64,000 bases of DNA from Pseudomonas paraeruginosa PA7 (GCF_000017205.1 NC_009656.1:6502501-6566500), one strand, 5' to 3'. Counted from the first letter of the stretch, positions 37,454 to 46,014 are shown. Numbers and translations are program-made. The notes: a model not told the origin generated them from the sequence alone.

Positions 37454-38821
37454 TCAGGCCTGGTTGAGATACCAGCGCCAGTCCTGTTCGCCGACCTCGC
37501 CCATGAAGGCGCGGTATTCGGCCTGCTTGATCGCCAGGTAGATCTTCAGGAACTTCTCGCCGAGCGCCTCGCGCGCCCAGGCCGAGCCCTCCAGGGCACG
37601 CAGCGCGGTCAGCCAGTCGCTGGGCAGCGCCTGCGTCGCTTGAGCGTAGCCGTTGCCGCTGACCGGCGCACCGGGATCGAGGCCTTCGCGGATCCCCCGG
37701 CGCACCGCCGCCAGCAGCGCCGCCGCCGCCAGGTAGGGGTTGGCGTCGGCGCCGCAGATGCGGTGCTCGATGTGCCGGCTGGGCGCCGGACCGCCCGGCA
37801 CCCGCAATGACACGGTGCGGTTGTTGATTCCCCAGGTCGGCGCCAGCGGCGCATAGCTGTTGGCCTGGAAACGCCGGAAGGAGTTGGCGTTGGGACAGAA
37901 CAGCGCCAGCGACTCCAGCAGGCAGGCCTTCATCCCGCCGATGGCCTGGCGCAGCAGCGGGGTGCCGGCCGGATCGTCGCTGGCGAACAGGTTGTTGCCC
38001 TGGCCGTCGGCCAGGCTGAGATGCAGGTGCAGCCCGCTGCCGGACAGATCGCCGAACGGCTTGGCCATGAAGCAGGCCTGCAGGCCATGCCGGTTCGCCA
38101 CGCCCTTGACCAGGCGCTTGTAGCGCACCCCCTCGTCGATCGCCTGGAGTGCGTCGAAACGGTGCTGCAGGGTGATTTCCAGTTGCCCCGGCGCGTACTC
38201 CGAAATCGCCGTGCGCGCCGGCAGGCCCTGGACCTCGCAGGCCTCGTACAGGTCGTCGAGGAACGGCTGCAACTGCTCCAGCTCGTAGACACCGTAGACC
38301 TGGGTCGCCCGCGGTCGCTGGCCGTTCATCTGCAGGGCGGGCTGCGGCCGGCCATCGCTGCCGCGCTCGCGATCGAGCAGATAGAACTCGAGTTCCACCG
38401 CCATCACCGGGTGCAAGCCATCTTCCTGCAGGTTGTGGATAACCCGCTGGAGCACATGCCGCGGATCGCCTACCGCGGCCGGAAGTCCCTGCTCGGGATG
38501 CATGCTGACCTGCACCTGCCCGGTCGGCGTCTGCCGCCAGGGTTGCAGGGTCAGGCTGCCGGGCAGCGGATAGGTCCAGCAATCGGCGTCGCCCACGTCC
38601 CAGACCAGCCCGGTCTCCTCGACATCATCGCCATTGATGGTCAGGCCGAGGATGGTGCTCGGCAGCGGCCGGCCGCTCTCGTAGACCGCCAGCAGCTCGT
38701 CGCGGTGCAGCAGCTTGCCGCGCGGCACGCCGTTGGCGTCGATCAGGAACAGCTCGATGCTGCGCACCTCGGGGTGCGCGGCAAGGAATTCGCGGGCTTC
38801 CCGCGGATCGGCGAAGCGCAT
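37454..38821 (-). CDS. Glutamine synthetase-like gamma-glutamyl amine ligase
   Basis: The 455-residue protein keeps glutamine-synthetase motifs: AVELEFYLLD, GQLEITLQH, GSGLHLHLSL, NNRTVSLRVPGG and RHIEHRICGADANPYLAAA. By subgroup it is PuuA-like, attaching glutamate to an amine using ATP. It corresponds to PA5522, which I recall as one of the pauA family. It starts one base after the aminotransferase stop, so the pair is coupled. The amine is unknown. A DnaA box is at 38434. Confidence 0.88.
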   Translation of the reverse strand: MRFADPREAREFLAAHPEVRSIELFLIDANGVPRGKLLHRDELLAVYESGRPLPSTILGLTINGDDVEETGLVWDVGDADCWTYPLPGSLTLQPWRQTPTGQVQVSMHPEQGLPAAVGDPRHVLQRVIHNLQEDGLHPVMAVELEFYLLDRERGSDGRPQPALQMNGQRPRATQVYGVYELEQLQPFLDDLYEACEVQGLPARTAISEYAPGQLEITLQHRFDALQAIDEGVRYKRLVKGVANRHGLQACFMAKPFGDLSGSGLHLHLSLADGQGNNLFASDDPAGTPLLRQAIGGMKACLLESLALFCPNANSFRRFQANSYAPLAPTWGINNRTVSLRVPGGPAPSRHIEHRICGADANPYLAAAALLAAVRRGIREGLDPGAPVSGNGYAQATQALPSDWLTALRALEGSAWAREALGEKFLKIYLAIKQAEYRAFMGEVGEQDWRWYLNQA

Positions 38822-38822
38822 G

Positions 38823-40217
38823 TCAGGCCTCCCGCGCGCCAGGAATGGCCAGCAGTTCGGCGAGCGCCTGGTCGAGACATCCGATCAACCGGTCGACGTC
38901 TTCCTCGCGCGTCTCCGGGCAGCACAGGGTCATGTTGTGGAATGGCGTGATGAGGATGCCGCGATTGATCAGGTACAGGTGCAGGGCCATTTGCAGGCCG
39001 TCGTGGAAAGCCGCCTCGGCGGCCGCGCCATCGCGCGGCGACTGCGCGCAGAACTGGAATTCGCTGCGCGCGCCGAGTTCGGTCACCGACCAGGCCAGGC
39101 CGTGCTTGTGGATAATCCTGCGGAAGCCTTCGGCCAGGCGCGCCGCCAGCGGCAGCATGTGGGCATAGGCGGCGTCGGTCATCACCTCTTCCAGGTTGGC
39201 GCGCATGCAGCGCATCGCCAGGGCGTTGGCCGACAGGGTGGTGCCCATGCCGCTATGGCCATGGCCTTCGCTCTGTTCGCTGGCGCGGGCGCGGGCCAGT
39301 TGCATGGCGCTGGCCATCGCCGCGCTGCAACCGTAAACCGAGCAGGGCACGCCGCCGGCGATCGGCTTGCCGAGGGTGATGAAGTCCGGCTCCAGCTGCC
39401 AGGCGCGGGTGCAGCCACCAGGTCCGGTGGAGATGGTATGGGTCTCGTCGATGATCAGCAGCGTGCCATGCCGGCGGGTCAGTTCGCGCAGCTTCCGGTG
39501 GAAACCGGGCTGCGGCAGGACCATGCCGATGTTGGTCATCGCCGGCTCGCAGAGCACGGCGGCCACGTCTTCGCTGGCCAGCGCCCGCTCCAGGGCATCG
39601 AGGTCGTTGAACGGCACCGCGCGGCTGAACTGGGTGAGGTCATGGGCCTGGCCGAGCAGGCCGGAGCGATGCACGGTGCGGCCGTCGCGGCAGCGAACCA
39701 GGGTGTCGTCGACCGTGCCGTGATAGCAGCCGTCGAATACCAGTACCACCTTGCGACCGGTGATCGCCCGCGCCCAGCGCAGGACGAAACGGTTGGCGTC
39801 GGTGGCGGTGGTCGCCACCTGCCAGAACGGCAGGCCGAAGCGTTGCGCCAGCAGCTCGCCGGCGACGATGGCATCCTCCCCCGGGAGCATGGTGGTCAGG
39901 CCGTTCGCACCCTGCCCGGCGAGCGCCCGGGCGATCGGCGCCGGCGAATGGCCGAACATGCTGCCGGTATCGCCCAGGCAGAAGTCCACGTAGGCGTGGC
40001 CATCGACGTCATGGAAACGCGCGCCGCGGGCACGCTCCACGAACAATGGGCAAGGTGTCGACCAATCGCTCATCCAGTGCATCGGTACGCCATCGAACAG
40101 GGCGCGCCGGGCTCGCTCGGCGAGCGCGACGGACTGTGGATTCTGCGCAAGGAAACGTTGCTGCTCGCGGGCCATGAAGGTTTCCACGGCGGCTTCGGCG
40201 ATGCCACTGGCGGTCAT
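38823..40217 (-). CDS. Class III PLP-dependent aminotransferase
   Basis: From ATG 40217 (GAGG eight bases upstream) the protein has 464 residues with class III features: IIDETHT (Asp258 contacting the PLP nitrogen) and FITLGKPIAGGVP with Schiff-base Lys284. Relatives act on omega-amines or as glutamate-1-semialdehyde-like aminomutases. An in-frame ATG ten codons upstream is unsupported. It is first in the minus-strand operon, facing the GntR/SDR genes across a palindromic operator pair. Corresponds to PA5523. Confidence 0.88.
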   Translation of the reverse strand: MTASGIAEAAVETFMAREQQRFLAQNPQSVALAERARRALFDGVPMHWMSDWSTPCPLFVERARGARFHDVDGHAYVDFCLGDTGSMFGHSPAPIARALAGQGANGLTTMLPGEDAIVAGELLAQRFGLPFWQVATTATDANRFVLRWARAITGRKVVLVFDGCYHGTVDDTLVRCRDGRTVHRSGLLGQAHDLTQFSRAVPFNDLDALERALASEDVAAVLCEPAMTNIGMVLPQPGFHRKLRELTRRHGTLLIIDETHTISTGPGGCTRAWQLEPDFITLGKPIAGGVPCSVYGCSAAMASAMQLARARASEQSEGHGHSGMGTTLSANALAMRCMRANLEEVMTDAAYAHMLPLAARLAEGFRRIIHKHGLAWSVTELGARSEFQFCAQSPRDGAAAEAAFHDGLQMALHLYLINRGILITPFHNMTLCCPETREEDVDRLIGCLDQALAELLAIPGAREA

Positions 40218-40253
40218 TTCGAACACCTCGTTTTTTATTTTGCACAACTTTCA

Positions 40254-40267
40254 TTTGTGATCACAAA
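40254..40267. promoter_or_regulatory. Palindromic operator copy 1 (GTGATCAC core)
   Basis: TTTGTGATCACAAA is a perfect 14-base palindrome. It sits directly downstream of a -35-like TTGACT (minus strand, 40270-40275) of the aminotransferase promoter, so a bound regulator would block it. It matches the symmetry expected for a FadR/GntR-type protein. Confidence 0.7.
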
Positions 40268-40316
40268 AAAGTCAATACAGAATTTGAAAGCATTGATAAT
40301 CTGTCTTTCATGGCAA

Positions 40317-40332
40317 TTTTGTGATCACAAAA
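40317..40332. promoter_or_regulatory. Palindromic operator copy 2, abutting the SDR start codon
   Basis: TTTTGTGATCACAAAA is a perfect 16-base palindrome sharing the same 14-base core as the copy 63 bases away. It ends at the base before ATG 40333. A regulator bound here would cover the ribosome binding region and the early transcript of the SDR gene. Confidence 0.7.
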
Positions 40333-41115
40333 ATGAACGACTTTCCGAAGTGGAACGGCCAGGTGGCGCTCATCAGCGGCGCCGGCAGCGAACACGGCAT
40401 CGGTTTCGCCATCGCCCGGCGACTGGCCCGCGAAGGCGTGCGCCTGCTGATCACCGCCAGCAGCGAGCGGATTCGGCAACGAGCGGAGGAACTGAGCGCC
40501 TGCGGGCACGAGGTGCGCGCCGCCGCCGCCGATCTGACCGACGAAGCCCAGGTGCGGGGCCTGCTGGACTGGGCCGAAGCCCAGTGGGGGCGGGTCGATA
40601 TCCTGGTGAACAATGCCGGCATGGCCCAGTTGGGCAGTGCGGAACCCTTCAGCGCCGTGGAAGCGACCTCGCTGCGGGACTGGCAACTGTCCCTGTCGCG
40701 CAACCTGACCAGCGCTTTCCTGCTCACCCGCGGCCTGCTGCCGGGCATGCGCGAGCGCGGCTACGGGCGGATCGTCAATGTCGCCTCCACCACCGGGACC
40801 CGCGGCAGCAACCCGGGCGAAGCCGCGTATAGCGCGGCCAAGGCCGGATTGGTCGGCTGGAGCATGGGCCTGGCGCTGGAAGTGGCGAAGAGCGGCATCA
40901 CGGTGAACAGTGTCGCGCCGGGCTGGATCGCCACCGGCTCGAGCACCGCCGAAGAACGCCTGGCCGCCCAGGCCGGGCCCGGCGGACGTGCCGGCCGGCC
41001 CGAGGAAGTCGCCGCCGCGGTGGCCTTCCTCGCCTCGCCCGAAGCCAGCTTCGTCAACGGCGAACTGCTGGTGGTGGACGGCGGCAACTGCCTGATCGAG
41101 AACAAACGGAGCTGA
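40333..41115 (+). CDS. Short-chain dehydrogenase/reductase in GntR-controlled cluster
   Basis: The protein from ATG 40333 has 260 residues; a GTG at 40321 would add four residues but lies inside the operator. SDR motifs are SGAGSEHGIG, NNAG, and catalytic VASTTG...YSAAK. The Gly-rich loop with Glu-His is a SDR variant often NAD(P)-linked. No clear Shine-Dalgarno precedes the ATG. It is divergent from the aminotransferase and precedes the GntR gene. Corresponds to PA5524. Confidence 0.85.
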   Translation: MNDFPKWNGQVALISGAGSEHGIGFAIARRLAREGVRLLITASSERIRQRAEELSACGHEVRAAAADLTDEAQVRGLLDWAEAQWGRVDILVNNAGMAQLGSAEPFSAVEATSLRDWQLSLSRNLTSAFLLTRGLLPGMRERGYGRIVNVASTTGTRGSNPGEAAYSAAKAGLVGWSMGLALEVAKSGITVNSVAPGWIATGSSTAEERLAAQAGPGGRAGRPEEVAAAVAFLASPEASFVNGELLVVDGGNCLIENKRS

Positions 41116-41117
41116 AC

Positions 41118-41177
41118 ATGCGCGATTGCAGCCTGACCCTTTCCCAGCTTCCGGCACCGCCCGTGAGAGGGAGCTGA
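41118..41177 (+). CDS. Possible 19-residue leader peptide ORF
   Basis: ATG 41118 to TGA 41177 encodes MRDCSLTLSQLPAPPVRGS. It is preceded by CGGAGCTGAAC, and the same GGAGCTGAAC string recurs just before the GntR start. The ORF fills the gap between the SDR and GntR genes and its stop lies inside the GntR ribosome binding site. That would fit a coupling ORF. It may be chance. Confidence 0.25.
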   Translation: MRDCSLTLSQLPAPPVRGS

Positions 41178-41181
41178 ACCG

Positions 41182-41862
41182 ATGGTCGAAAACCTCCAGG
41201 AACGACTCTACCAACGACTGCGCGAAGCCCTGCTGGCCGGGCGTTTCCAGCCTGGAGAGCGGTTGAAGATCCGCGCTCTGGCGAACCAGTGGGGAACCAG
41301 CCCGATGCCGGTGCGCGCCGCCCTCCAGCGGCTGGTGGCCGAAGGCGCCCTGGAAGGCGAGGCACAACGTTCGCTGCGGGTCCCGCCAATGACCCGCGAG
41401 CGGTTCCTGCAGATTCTCCAGGTGCGCCTTTCTCTCGAAGGGCTGGCGGCCGAAAGCGCCAGCGGCCGGCTGGACGGGCAGGCGCTGGAAAGGCTCGGGG
41501 AATGTCTGCGGCGCATGGAAGGGGCGCTGCGCCAGCGCGAGGTGCAGGTCTACCTGGAAGCCAACAGCGAATTCCACCTGACGCTCTACCGCGCCTGCGG
41601 CAATCCGGTGCTGCTGCGCCTGATCGAGACGCTGTGGCTGCAGGTCGGGCCGTTCTTCAACCGGCTGTTCACCGAGGCCGACCTGTCGCTACGCCTGAAC
41701 GATTTCCACGAAGACGCCCTGGAGGCCGTGCGCCGCGGCGACGGCCCGGCCGCGCGCGCGGCGATCGAGCAGGACCTGAGCTACTTCGGCCAGTACCTGC
41801 TGAACCTGCTGGAACTGGAGGCCCGTCCACGCAAGCGGCGGCGCGCCGGCGAGCACGCCTGA
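41182..41862 (+). CDS. GntR-family regulator, FadR (FCD) subfamily
   Basis: This 226-residue protein has an N-terminal winged helix (GERLKIRALANQWGTSPMPVRAALQRLVAEGALE, ~24-57) and an all-helical FCD ligand domain with metal-ligand type residues (EANSEFHLTLYRACGN, DFHEDALEAVRRGD). GAGGGAG precedes its ATG. The two GTGATCAC palindromes between the aminotransferase and SDR genes are the likely binding sites. Corresponds to PA5525; ligand unknown. Confidence 0.88.
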   Translation: MVENLQERLYQRLREALLAGRFQPGERLKIRALANQWGTSPMPVRAALQRLVAEGALEGEAQRSLRVPPMTRERFLQILQVRLSLEGLAAESASGRLDGQALERLGECLRRMEGALRQREVQVYLEANSEFHLTLYRACGNPVLLRLIETLWLQVGPFFNRLFTEADLSLRLNDFHEDALEAVRRGDGPAARAAIEQDLSYFGQYLLNLLELEARPRKRRRAGEHA

Positions 41863-41882
41863 CGACTTCCGCTACGGGGCAG

Positions 41883-42095
41883 CTACTGCGGACGAATGGT
41901 GCGCACGTTGTCCTTCTTGATCAGGATGGTGTCGCCGTTCAGCTGTTCGAACTCGTAGTAGTCATTGTATTTGTCGTAATCCGACTGGTCCTTCACCAGG
42001 ACCTCGCTGCCGTCTTGCAGGGTGACCACCGCCTGGTTGGCGCAACCCGCCAGGCTGGTCAGCAGCAATGCAGCGAACAGAGCTTTGAACTTCAT
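41883..42095 (-). CDS. YgdI/YgdR-like small lipoprotein
   Basis: The 70-residue precursor has lipobox LAGC (Cys18). The mature part is a small SH3-like beta-barrel (VVTLQDGSEVLVKDQSDYDKYNDYYEFEQLNGDTILIKKDNVRTIRPQ) typical of the DUF903 family. GGAG lies just before the ATG. Function unknown. An 8-bp inverted repeat (CGCACTTG/CAAGTGCG, 42116-42146) lies upstream. Confidence 0.88.
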   Translation of the reverse strand: MKFKALFAALLLTSLAGCANQAVVTLQDGSEVLVKDQSDYDKYNDYYEFEQLNGDTILIKKDNVRTIRPQ

Positions 42096-42311
42096 AGAAT
42101 CTCCACACGGGGCAACGCACTTGCCTCATCCGGAGCGACAAGTGCGGAATTGCCCTTGTGACCGTGGCAAACGGGGGAAATTCCTTAGCGCAGCGGCGCT
42201 TTGTCGGAGGCGAAGCGGCCAGGCCGCCCCGCGGGTTCCAAAGTCAGCCCTGCAGCGCTTCGCCGGACCGCCGGAAGACCCGCGTGGCAGAGCCTTTCCA
42301 GCCGTTCCGGA

Positions 42312-42713
42312 TCAGCTCTCCAGCCAGACGTCGCGGGCCCAGATCCATACCGAGTCCCAGCTTTCGTCGGTGAGGTCGCCGTCGGCCCAGAGCACCACCT
42401 CGCCATCCTCGGCAACGCAGTAGTAGCTGCCGTCGTCCTCGCAGAGCGGGATCAGTTCGCGCGGCACCCCCAGATCCCAGGCGGTGGCCGCTACCTCGGG
42501 CAGGTAGGTGTGCGAATGCGGATCGGTCACCGTCACCGGCTCCAGGCGGCCATAGACGACGTCGCTGACCAGCAGGAGAAACTCGCGGAATTCGGCGGGA
42601 ATGCCGATCAGCAGCTCCTCCTCGATTTCCACCAGCAGTTCTTCTTCCGGCAGTTCCAGGGGCACCGGTACCGGCTCGTTGAGTTCACGCAGTTTTTCGA
42701 TGACGTCTTCCAC
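42312..42713 (-). CDS. SMI1/KNR4 (SUKH) family protein
   Basis: This 133-residue acidic protein begins at GTG 42713. It contains the SUKH-type motif IGIPAEFREFLLLVSDVVYGRLEPV and a later W-rich strand (WDLGVPRELIPLCEDDGSYYCVAEDGEVVLWADGDLTDESWDSVWIWARDVWLES). Members of this superfamily are often immunity proteins to secreted nuclease toxins, but many are housekeeping. No toxin gene is beside it. Corresponds to PA5527. Confidence 0.8.
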   Translation of the reverse strand: MEDVIEKLRELNEPVPVPLELPEEELLVEIEEELLIGIPAEFREFLLLVSDVVYGRLEPVTVTDPHSHTYLPEVAATAWDLGVPRELIPLCEDDGSYYCVAEDGEVVLWADGDLTDESWDSVWIWARDVWLES

Positions 42714-42843
42714 GACAGGCTCTCTCGCAACGGGGGGCGCGTTTTTTTATACAGTAGCCGCGCCCGACGCAAGAACAGCTCATGCGACTGGCCGTTGGCC
42801 ATGGCGCCGGACGAATGGTCGGCCATGCCCGCCAGCGGGCATG

Positions 42844-42877
42844 AAAAACCCCCGGTCCCTGGCGGGAGCGGGGGTTT
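42844..42877 (-). terminator. Intrinsic terminator after the Tim44-domain gene
   Basis: On the minus strand AAACCCCCGCTCC...GGACCGGGGGTTTTT forms a GC hairpin followed by Ts. A second GC hairpin without a T run (GCGGCCCC-GAA-GGGGCCGC) lies at 42880-42898, closer to the stop codon. Confidence 0.8.
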
Positions 42878-42910
42878 GCGCGGCCCCGAAGGGGCCGCAG
42901 GCGCGTCCGA

Positions 42911-43756
42911 TCAGTTCTGCCGGATACCGGCCACCAGCCACGGCTGGTTCTCGCCCTGGGCACGCTCCATCCGCCAGCTTTCGCTGAAAGCCTCGCCCTG
43001 GTCGAAGCGCGAGGTCTTCGATACGCCGCTGAAGGTCAGGGTGGCGATGGTCTTGTCGGCCTGGTCGTCGACGCCGTCCAGCTGCACGGCCAGATTGTCG
43101 ATGTAGGTGGACTGGTAGGCATCGCCGATCTCGGCGCGTTCCTGCTTCAGCCACTGCAGCATCTGCGGGGTGACGAACTCGGCGATCTTGTCCATCTCGT
43201 TGGCATCCCAGTGCTGCTGCAGGGACATGAAATGCTCGCGGGCGGCGCCGACGAAACGCTCTTCGTTGAACCAGCTCGGCGCGTTGATCACCGGGCTCGG
43301 CGCGGCAGCGGCGCCACCGAAGATCGGCGCCTGGGCCGGCATCTCGCGCTGCATCGGCGCGTGGCCGGCCATCGCCGGCTGGGCCTGGGCCTGCTGGCGC
43401 CGGCGCGCGGCGATGAAGCGGAAGGCGATGAAGGCCACCAGGGCGATCAACAGGATGTCGAGCATCTGGATGCCTTCGAAACCGTCACCCATGAACATCG
43501 AGGCGAGCAGGCCACCGGCGGCGATGCCGGCCAGCGGGCCGAGCCAGCGCGAGGCGCCACTGGCGGCAGCGGCGGGGCGCGCGGCGTTGGGAGCGGCAGC
43601 AGTGGCGTTCGGCGCGGTGGCCGGCTGCGCCTGGCGGGTCTGGTGGCTGGGCGCCGAGCCGAGGCTCTTGCCACCGCCGAAGCGCTTGGCATTGGCGTCC
43701 AGGCTGACGGTCAGCGCCAGGCAGAAGGCGAGGGCGATGCTGAGAACACGCTGCAT
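42911..43756 (-). CDS. Tim44-like domain membrane protein
   Basis: The protein from ATG 43756 has 281 residues with a signal peptide (1-23, DANA). An Ala/Pro/Thr-rich linker and a GASRWLGPLAGIAAGGLLASMFMG glycine-rich segment follow. One membrane span (MLDILLIALVAFIAFRFIAA) precedes a C-terminal Tim44-like domain (INAPSWFNEERFVGAAREHFMSLQQHWDANEMDKIAEFVTPQML). Bacterial Tim44-domain proteins are of unclear function. The preceding open frame to 43897 lacks start signals. Corresponds to PA5528. Confidence 0.87.
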   Translation of the reverse strand: MQRVLSIALAFCLALTVSLDANAKRFGGGKSLGSAPSHQTRQAQPATAPNATAAAPNAARPAAAASGASRWLGPLAGIAAGGLLASMFMGDGFEGIQMLDILLIALVAFIAFRFIAARRRQQAQAQPAMAGHAPMQREMPAQAPIFGGAAAAPSPVINAPSWFNEERFVGAAREHFMSLQQHWDANEMDKIAEFVTPQMLQWLKQERAEIGDAYQSTYIDNLAVQLDGVDDQADKTIATLTFSGVSKTSRFDQGEAFSESWRMERAQGENQPWLVAGIRQN

Positions 43757-44106
43757 TTTAGTCTTTCTCTCTTGGGGGAATCGACGCGCGCCATGTTGCG
43801 GCGGTACGGGCGGCAGGACCAGCCGGATTTTGTTTCGGGCTATTGCTCCCCGGCCATCGGTTTTTGCCGGCCATCTCTGGCTCGCGGTTCGGCGCAAGGG
43901 TACACCTTAGCTCCCGGGGACGACAGGCGCAGGTCCGGCTCGTCTGGCCAGCCGCCGGAAAAATACCGTGCGAAGCGACGCGGACACCTCTGTTACAGCT
44001 TTTTTCGGCCCGTCGCCCAGGCACTCGCCAATGCTAGTCTGCGGGTCTGCGAGGCCGTCCGGTCACGCGTCTGCCGAGCCCTTCCCATCGAGCGAGGACC
44101 GCCGCC
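43757..44106. other. Intergenic region between Tim44-domain and antiporter genes
   Basis: I see no gene in these 350 bases. It holds two divergent promoters. For the antiporter the best -10-like string is TGCTAGTCT near 44034. No strong operator or terminator is visible. Confidence 0.55.
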
Positions 44107-45864
44107 ATGCATGCCGTCGATTTCATCCAGGACCTCGCCGTGATCATGCTGGTGGCCGGCGTGGTCACCATTCTCTTCCACCGCCTGCGCCAACCGGTGG
44201 TCCTAGGCTACATCGTCGCCGGCTTCATCATCGGCCCGCACACTCCGCCCTTCGGGCTGATCCACGACGAAGACACGATCAAGACCCTGGCCGAGCTCGG
44301 GGTGATCTTCCTGATGTTCTGCCTGGGCCTGGAGTTCAGCCTGCGCAAGCTCTTCCAGGTCGGCGCCACGGCGTTCATCGCGGCGTTCCTGGAAATCGTC
44401 CTGATGATCTGGATCGGTTTCGAGATCGGCCGCTTCTTCGAGTGGAACACCATGGACTCGCTGTTCCTCGGCGCGATCCTGGCGATTTCCTCGACCACCA
44501 TCATCGTCAAGGCGCTCGGCGACCTGAAGATGAAGAACGAGCGCTTCGCCCAGCTGATCTTCGGCGTGCTGATCGTCGAGGACATCCTCGGCATCGGCAT
44601 CATCGCCCTGCTCTCGGGGATCGCCGTCAGCGGCTCGGTGGAGACCGGCGAGGTGTTCTCCACGGTCGGCAAGCTCAGCCTGTTCATGATCGTCGCGCTG
44701 GTCGTCGGCATCCTGCTGGTGCCGCGCCTGCTGGCCTACGTGGCGAAGTTCGAAAGCAACGAGATGCTGCTGGTCACCGTACTCGGCCTGTGCTTCGGCT
44801 TCTGCCTGCTGGTGGTGAAGCTCGAGTACAGCATGGTGCTGGGCGCCTTCCTGATCGGTGCGATCATGGCCGAATCACGCCAGCTGGCGCAGATCGAGCG
44901 CTTGATCGAGCCGGTTCGCGACATGTTCAGCGCCATCTTCTTCGTCGCCATCGGCCTGCTGATCGACCCGAGGATCCTCGTCGAGTACGCCTGGCCGATC
45001 GCCCTGATCACCGTCGCGGTGGTGCTCGGCAAGATGTTTTCCTGCGGCATGGGCGCATTCATCGCTGGCAACGACGGGCGCACCTCGCTGCGAGTCGGCA
45101 TGGGCCTGTCGCAGATCGGCGAGTTCTCCTTCATCATCGCGGCGCTGGGCATGACCCTGAAGGTCACCAGCGACTTTCTCTATCCGGTGGCGGTGGCGGT
45201 CTCGGCCATCACCACCCTGCTCACTCCCTACCTGATCCGCGCCGCCGACCCGCTCTCGCAACACCTGGCCAACGCGATGCCGCAAGGCCTGGCACGGATC
45301 TTCGGCCACTATGGCGACTGGCTGCGCAGTATCCAGCCGCAGGGCGACCGGGCGGTGCTGGCGGCGATGATTCGGCGGATCCTGCTGCAGGTCGGGGTGA
45401 ACCTGGCACTGGTGATCGCGATCTTCCTCGCCGGCGGCTACTTCGCCGATACGCTTTCCGCCTGGATGGGCCGGTGGATCGCCTACGACGGGCTGCACAA
45501 GGCATTGATCTGGGGTGGCGCACTGCTGGTTTCGCTGGCCTTCCTGATCGCCGCCTACCGCAAGCTCAAGGCGCTGTCGATGCTGCTGGCCGAGCTCGGG
45601 GTCAAGCCGGAGAAGGCCGGACGCCATACGGCGCGGGTACGCCGGGTGGTCTCCGAGGTAATCCCGCTGCTGTCGCTGGCCGGCATGATGGTGCTGCTGG
45701 CTGCGCTCAGCTCGAGCATCCTGCCGCCGGGCGAGTTGCTGGTCGTGGTGGTGCTGGTCGCCGGCCTGGTGATCGCGGTGCTCTGGCGCTGGCTGATCCG
45801 CGTGCATTCGCGGATGCAGATCGCCCTGATGGAAACCCTCGACCAGGAAAAGGGCAGCCACTGA
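44107..45864 (+). CDS. CPA2-family Na+(K+)/H+ antiporter without RCK domain
   Basis: This 585-residue protein has ~12-14 membrane segments and Kef/Nap motifs: RQPVVLGYIVAGFIIGPHTPP, LGLEFSLRKLF, GVLIVEDILGIGI, GLSQIGEFSFIIA. The long C-terminal part stays hydrophobic (MLLAALSSSILPPGELLVVVVLVAGLVIAV) and lacks the TrkA-N domain present in the other antiporter of this window. It probably exchanges a monovalent cation for protons. Corresponds to PA5529. Confidence 0.88.
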   Translation: MHAVDFIQDLAVIMLVAGVVTILFHRLRQPVVLGYIVAGFIIGPHTPPFGLIHDEDTIKTLAELGVIFLMFCLGLEFSLRKLFQVGATAFIAAFLEIVLMIWIGFEIGRFFEWNTMDSLFLGAILAISSTTIIVKALGDLKMKNERFAQLIFGVLIVEDILGIGIIALLSGIAVSGSVETGEVFSTVGKLSLFMIVALVVGILLVPRLLAYVAKFESNEMLLVTVLGLCFGFCLLVVKLEYSMVLGAFLIGAIMAESRQLAQIERLIEPVRDMFSAIFFVAIGLLIDPRILVEYAWPIALITVAVVLGKMFSCGMGAFIAGNDGRTSLRVGMGLSQIGEFSFIIAALGMTLKVTSDFLYPVAVAVSAITTLLTPYLIRAADPLSQHLANAMPQGLARIFGHYGDWLRSIQPQGDRAVLAAMIRRILLQVGVNLALVIAIFLAGGYFADTLSAWMGRWIAYDGLHKALIWGGALLVSLAFLIAAYRKLKALSMLLAELGVKPEKAGRHTARVRRVVSEVIPLLSLAGMMVLLAALSSSILPPGELLVVVVLVAGLVIAVLWRWLIRVHSRMQIALMETLDQEKGSH

Positions 45865-45904
45865 GCCCGACAGGAATGTCCCGGTCCCGTTCGCAAGGCG
45901 AATC

Positions 45905-45940
45905 GTTATCCGCCGAGACCCCGCTGCGACGGCGGATAAC
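45905..45940. repeat. REP-like inverted repeat GTTATCCGCCG/CGGCGGATAAC
   Basis: An 11-bp perfect stem (45905-45915 with 45930-45940) lies 40 bases after the antiporter stop. The right arm CGGCGGATAACCGCG occurs again in the palindromic element at 47622-47707, so the two belong to one repeat family. Confidence 0.75.
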
Positions 45941-46002
45941 CGCGGGGCGGTCGTTCGACCTGCGGAGCAGGGTCGAGACGGCCATTTTCTCCTGACTGAT
46001 AG

Positions 46003-46014
46003 GCGGAATTCCGC
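46003..46014. promoter_or_regulatory. Candidate upstream activator site for MifR
   Basis: GCGGAATTCCGC is a perfect 12-base palindrome about 90 bases upstream of the sigma-54 -24 element, the usual distance for an NtrC-type activator. The assignment to MifR is inference. Confidence 0.4.

Noticed and set aside
40254-40332. Vfr/CRP binding sites for the GTGATCAC palindromes
   Set aside because: Vfr/CRP sites are TGTGA-N6-TCACA; here the half-sites are fused with no spacer, so a GntR-type dimer fits better.
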